The position numbers and the translations under genes were made by a program. A DNA stretch of 16,962 nt from Candidatus Micrarchaeaceae archaeon (GTDB taxonomy: Archaea; Micrarchaeota; Micrarchaeia; Micrarchaeales; Micrarchaeaceae), in NCBI GenBank assembly GCA_027310535.1, contig DAIDAQ010000058.1, positions 1-16,962 on the forward strand, given 5' to 3'. Every line of letters begins with the position of its first letter. Position 1 is the first letter of the stretch. Below are positions 14,766-16,962 of this stretch, one piece after another. The notes beneath the pieces were generated by a model. That model made no database searches. It was not told the DNA's origin and saw nothing but the letters and a program-made list of their open reading frames with translations.

Positions 14766-16743
14766 AGAGCAACACGAACGCCATGAAGACTGGGGCCAAC
14801 AGTATCGAAATGGTGCTGACGACCTTTATCATCGAGTCCAACGCGGGCCCTGCAGTGTCCTTGAGAGGGTCTCCAAGGGTGTCACCTACAACGGCGGCCT
14901 TGTGCGTCTCACTGCCCTTCCCCCCGAGCTTGCCGGACTCTATGTACTTCTTTGCATTGTCCATGGTGGCCCCTGCGTTTGACATGAAGAGGGCCATGAC
15001 AAAGCTGGTTGGGATCATACCCACAAGCAGGCCGCCGAGGGCGGCCTTCCCTAGCACAAGGCCTATGGCTATAGGGGTGAGTATCGCTATGAGCTCAGGG
15101 ACGACAAGGGCCTTGATCGCGTTGACCGTGGCTATGTCGACCGCCCTTGCATAATCAGGCTTTGCTTTGCCAGAGAGCAGGCCCTTGATAGACTTTACCT
15201 GCCTTCTCACCTCGTCAACCATCAGGTTTGCCGCATGCCCTACGGCCTCCATAAGGAACGATGAAAAGATGAATGGAAGCAGGGCACCAATGAAGATGCC
15301 TATTGTCACGAACGGGCTGAGCGCATCCAGGGTTGCCAGCCCTACTGCCTGCGCAAATGCGACGAACAGCGCGGTCGCTGAGAGCGCTGCACCACCTATT
15401 GCAAAGCCCTTGGTAGTGGCTTTGGTCGTGTTGCCCAAAGCGTCGAGGGGCTCGATAGTGTCCCTGACTTTCTTGGGCATGCCACCCATTTCAGCGATGC
15501 CGCCAGCGTTGTCTGTTATCGGGCCGAATGAATCAATCGTGAGTATGGTAGCTGCCAGGGAGAGCATGCCTACTGCAGCTATCCCAATACCATATAGGCC
15601 AGCGGCGGCGAAGCTTATGAAGATCGCCAGCACCACAGCGACAACAGATGGCCATGTGCTTTTCAGCCCCACCGAGAGCCCCATTATGACATTAGTGCCT
15701 GCACCGCCGCGCGCCGCCTCGGCGACCTTGATTACCTGTTTCCTTCCGGATCCGGTGAAATTGTCCGTTATCCAGAACAGCGCAATCGCAAGGGCAAGAC
15801 CTGACAGCACAGCTACGAAGTAGCCTATTGGGAGGCCCATGTAGAGCGTCAGCGCAAGGTCGAGAGCGGCAGCTATTGCAACTGCAGCGCCTATTCCTTT
15901 GTAAAGCGCCCGCACCATGTTCTTGCCCTTGGTCCTCATGAACAGCATGCTTACAAGGCTGCTCACCACGCCCGCTCCTGCTAAGTATAATGGATACTTG
16001 AACGCCGTAAGCGTGGCAGCCAGCCCTGCAGCTATGAGCAGGGAAGCAATGATTGTCACTGAATAGCTTTCGAAAACGTCAGCCGCCATCCCTGCACAGT
16101 CACCTACGTTGTCACCAACTAGATCTGCAACCACCGCAGGGTTGCGCGGATCGTCTTCTGGAAGGTTTAGCTCTGTCTTCCCGACCAGATCAGCGCCTAC
16201 GTCTGCAGCTTTTGTGTAAATGCCACCGCCTACCCTTGCGAATAGCGATACTACGGATGCACCGAAACCAAACCCTATCAGTATTATCACACCTGAAACC
16301 GGGAGGTATGAGAGCAGCAGGCTTATACCAATGAGGCTCAGTCCCACGGCTGCGAACCCTGTGGCAGCGCCGCCATAGATCGCTGTAGAGAACGCCTTGC
16401 TGGCACCCGCCTCTGCGCTCTTGGCGGTTCTGATGTTGGCCCTGACTGCGACATTCATCCCGAGGTAAGCCGTCAGGTATGAGGCAACTGCGCCTACAAT
16501 GAAAGCGATTGATATCTGCCACCCGTTGTCTAGGAGAAGGAAAAGCAGCGCAAGCACGGCGGCGAATACTGCTATCACCTTGAGCTGCCTAGACAAGTAC
16601 CCTTTCGACCCCTCCCTTATAGCATTCGACACGTCCTGCATCTTCTTTGTCCCTTCAGGTTTCCTTAGAACCATGTAGGCAAATCCAAACGAGAACAGAA
16701 GCGAGACTATCCCTGCTATCAGGCTGTAGAAGTAAAACTCCAT
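14764..16743 (-). CDS. hppA: Membrane-embedded ion-translocating pyrophosphatase, K+-independent type
   Basis: This 659-residue integral membrane enzyme couples pyrophosphate hydrolysis to ion pumping, most likely protons, and has about 15-16 hydrophobic segments. The pyrophosphate-binding motifs are intact: DVGADLVGK (181-189), DNVGDCAGMAADVFESY (211-227), DSFGPITDNAGGIAEMGG (404-421) and GDTLGDPLKDTAGPALD (620-636). The K+-dependence motif reads GNTTKATTKG (437-446), with Lys441 and Thr444 where K+-dependent enzymes have Ala and Gly/Ala. By established family rules this marks a K+-independent enzyme, a class whose characterised members pump H+. The ion was not checked residue by residue. 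The length is near the lower end of the prokaryotic range. The gene has its own TATA box 31 bases before the ATG. It is probably monocistronic and useful to an organism with a low-energy or acid-stressed lifestyle (inference). Confidence 0.96.
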   Translation of the reverse strand: MEFYFYSLIAGIVSLLFSFGFAYMVLRKPEGTKKMQDVSNAIREGSKGYLSRQLKVIAVFAAVLALLFLLLDNGWQISIAFIVGAVASYLTAYLGMNVAVRANIRTAKSAEAGASKAFSTAIYGGAATGFAAVGLSLIGISLLLSYLPVSGVIILIGFGFGASVVSLFARVGGGIYTKAADVGADLVGKTELNLPEDDPRNPAVVADLVGDNVGDCAGMAADVFESYSVTIIASLLIAAGLAATLTAFKYPLYLAGAGVVSSLVSMLFMRTKGKNMVRALYKGIGAAVAIAAALDLALTLYMGLPIGYFVAVLSGLALAIALFWITDNFTGSGRKQVIKVAEAARGGAGTNVIMGLSVGLKSTWPSVVAVVLAIFISFAAAGLYGIGIAAVGMLSLAATILTIDSFGPITDNAGGIAEMGGMPKKVRDTIEPLDALGNTTKATTKGFAIGGAALSATALFVAFAQAVGLATLDALSPFVTIGIFIGALLPFIFSSFLMEAVGHAANLMVDEVRRQVKSIKGLLSGKAKPDYARAVDIATVNAIKALVVPELIAILTPIAIGLVLGKAALGGLLVGMIPTSFVMALFMSNAGATMDNAKKYIESGKLGGKGSETHKAAVVGDTLGDPLKDTAGPALDSMIKVVSTISILLAPVFMAFVLL

Positions 16744-16770
16744 GCAATCGCTGTGGAATCACTGTAAAAG

Positions 16771-16778
16771 CTTATAAA
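16771..16778 (-). promoter_or_regulatory. TATA box of the pyrophosphatase gene
   Basis: TTTATAAG on the minus strand is centred about 31 bases before the ATG at 16743. This predicts a leader of about 5 bases and confirms the start codon. Confidence 0.6.
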
Positions 16779-16835
16779 GATAAGGATCATCGCCGGCCGG
16801 CCTTTTGCTTTCCCGCTGTATCCGGCTTTGTCCAA

Positions 16836-16861
16836 TAACTACTGAAAGGTGGCAGTAGTTA
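16836..16861. repeat. Perfect 9-bp inverted repeat with an 8-base loop
   Basis: TAACTACTG at 16836-16844 and CAGTAGTTA at 16853-16861 are exact reverse complements around AAAGGTGG. It lies about 60 bases upstream of the pyrophosphatase TATA box in an otherwise featureless intergenic stretch (16779-16891). It could be an operator or an RNA hairpin. The GCCGGCCGGC palindrome at 16792-16801 is the only other structure I see there. Confidence 0.5.
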
Positions 16862-16891
16862 ACACTAATCTTGTGGTATCTGTGAATCACG

Positions 16892-16961
16892 TCAAAAATG
16901 TATTGTAAACCACTGCCTTCAGGAGCAATTCTTTCTCCTTCATTTCATCGGTTCTCGAGAA
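16892..16961 (-). CDS. Possible C-terminal tail of a gene entering from the right edge
   Basis: A minus-strand frame is open from the window edge to a TGA at 16892-16894. It encodes FSRTDEMKEKELLLKAVVY followed by NTFLT, about 23 residues. The amphipathic helical composition is protein-like and the distance to the pyrophosphatase promoter is sensible. The stretch is too short to be sure, and other frames are not excluded. No product can be assigned. Confidence 0.25.
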
Positions 16962-16962
16962 T

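Noticed and set aside
15167..15823. Long open frame (about 218 codons) on the plus strand inside the pyrophosphatase gene
   Set aside because: It is antisense to a highly conserved membrane-protein gene. Its Pro-, Ser- and Ala-rich translation is typical of the mirror image of such genes, and no promoter or family match is visible.
16791..16810. GCCGGCCGGC palindrome followed by TTTT as a terminator
   Set aside because: On the plus strand no gene ends nearby, since the only gene to the left is transcribed the other way. A single short palindrome of this kind can occur by chance.
1..16962. CRISPR array, tRNA or rRNA genes, transposase genes or attachment sites
   Set aside because: I looked for regularly spaced repeats, tRNA-like folds and transposase motifs and saw none. 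The only mobile element is the SufB intein.

Overview
The window reads as archaeal chromosome, roughly half GC by eye, with AGG-rich arginine and ATA-rich isoleucine codons. The archaeal call rests on a family B replicative-type DNA polymerase, a type II methionine aminopeptidase, TATA boxes a little over 30 bases upstream of start codons (near-leaderless genes), and short type II-anchored surface proteins dense in N-glycosylation sequons. The style (tiny intergenic gaps, Ig-like surface proteins, compact operons) suggests a small-genome archaeon such as a Micrarchaeota/ARMAN-like lineage. That placement is inference and needs a polymerase or SufB tree.

Layout. Positions 1-312 hold the 3' end of a cysteine-containing surface protein. 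A plus-strand unit follows: DNA polymerase B (359-2812), methionine aminopeptidase (2817-3716) and an unrecognised 89-residue protein (3725-3994). It abuts, stop codon to stop codon, a minus-strand unit that runs from about 7000 down to 3995. That unit encodes an unrecognised protein with a possible kinase-like core, a winged-helix-like regulator, and a 555-residue membrane-anchored, heavily sequon-bearing surface protein.

The centre (7138-13429) is a tightly packed plus-strand SUF iron-sulfur cluster operon, sufB-sufD-sufC-sufS-sufU. SufS mobilises sulfur from cysteine, SufU is the likely sulfur acceptor or scaffold, and SufBCD is the ATP-driven assembly complex. sufB carries a 394-residue intein whose splicing residues are intact. 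The second LAGLIDADG motif of its endonuclease has lost the catalytic Asp, so the homing enzyme is probably decayed.

An AlaX-type alanyl-tRNA editing protein is encoded convergently and overlaps sufU by 6 bases. Then come a 125-residue membrane-anchored protein and a membrane-embedded pyrophosphatase of the K+-independent type, both on the minus strand with clear TATA boxes. The last 220 bases hold the pyrophosphatase promoter, a perfect 9-bp inverted repeat, and possibly the tail of another minus-strand gene.

The points most worth a second look are the decayed SufB intein, the polymerase that ends part-way through its expected PCNA-binding motif and has Phe for the usual motif B Tyr, and the uncharacterised kinase-like/regulator/surface-protein unit.
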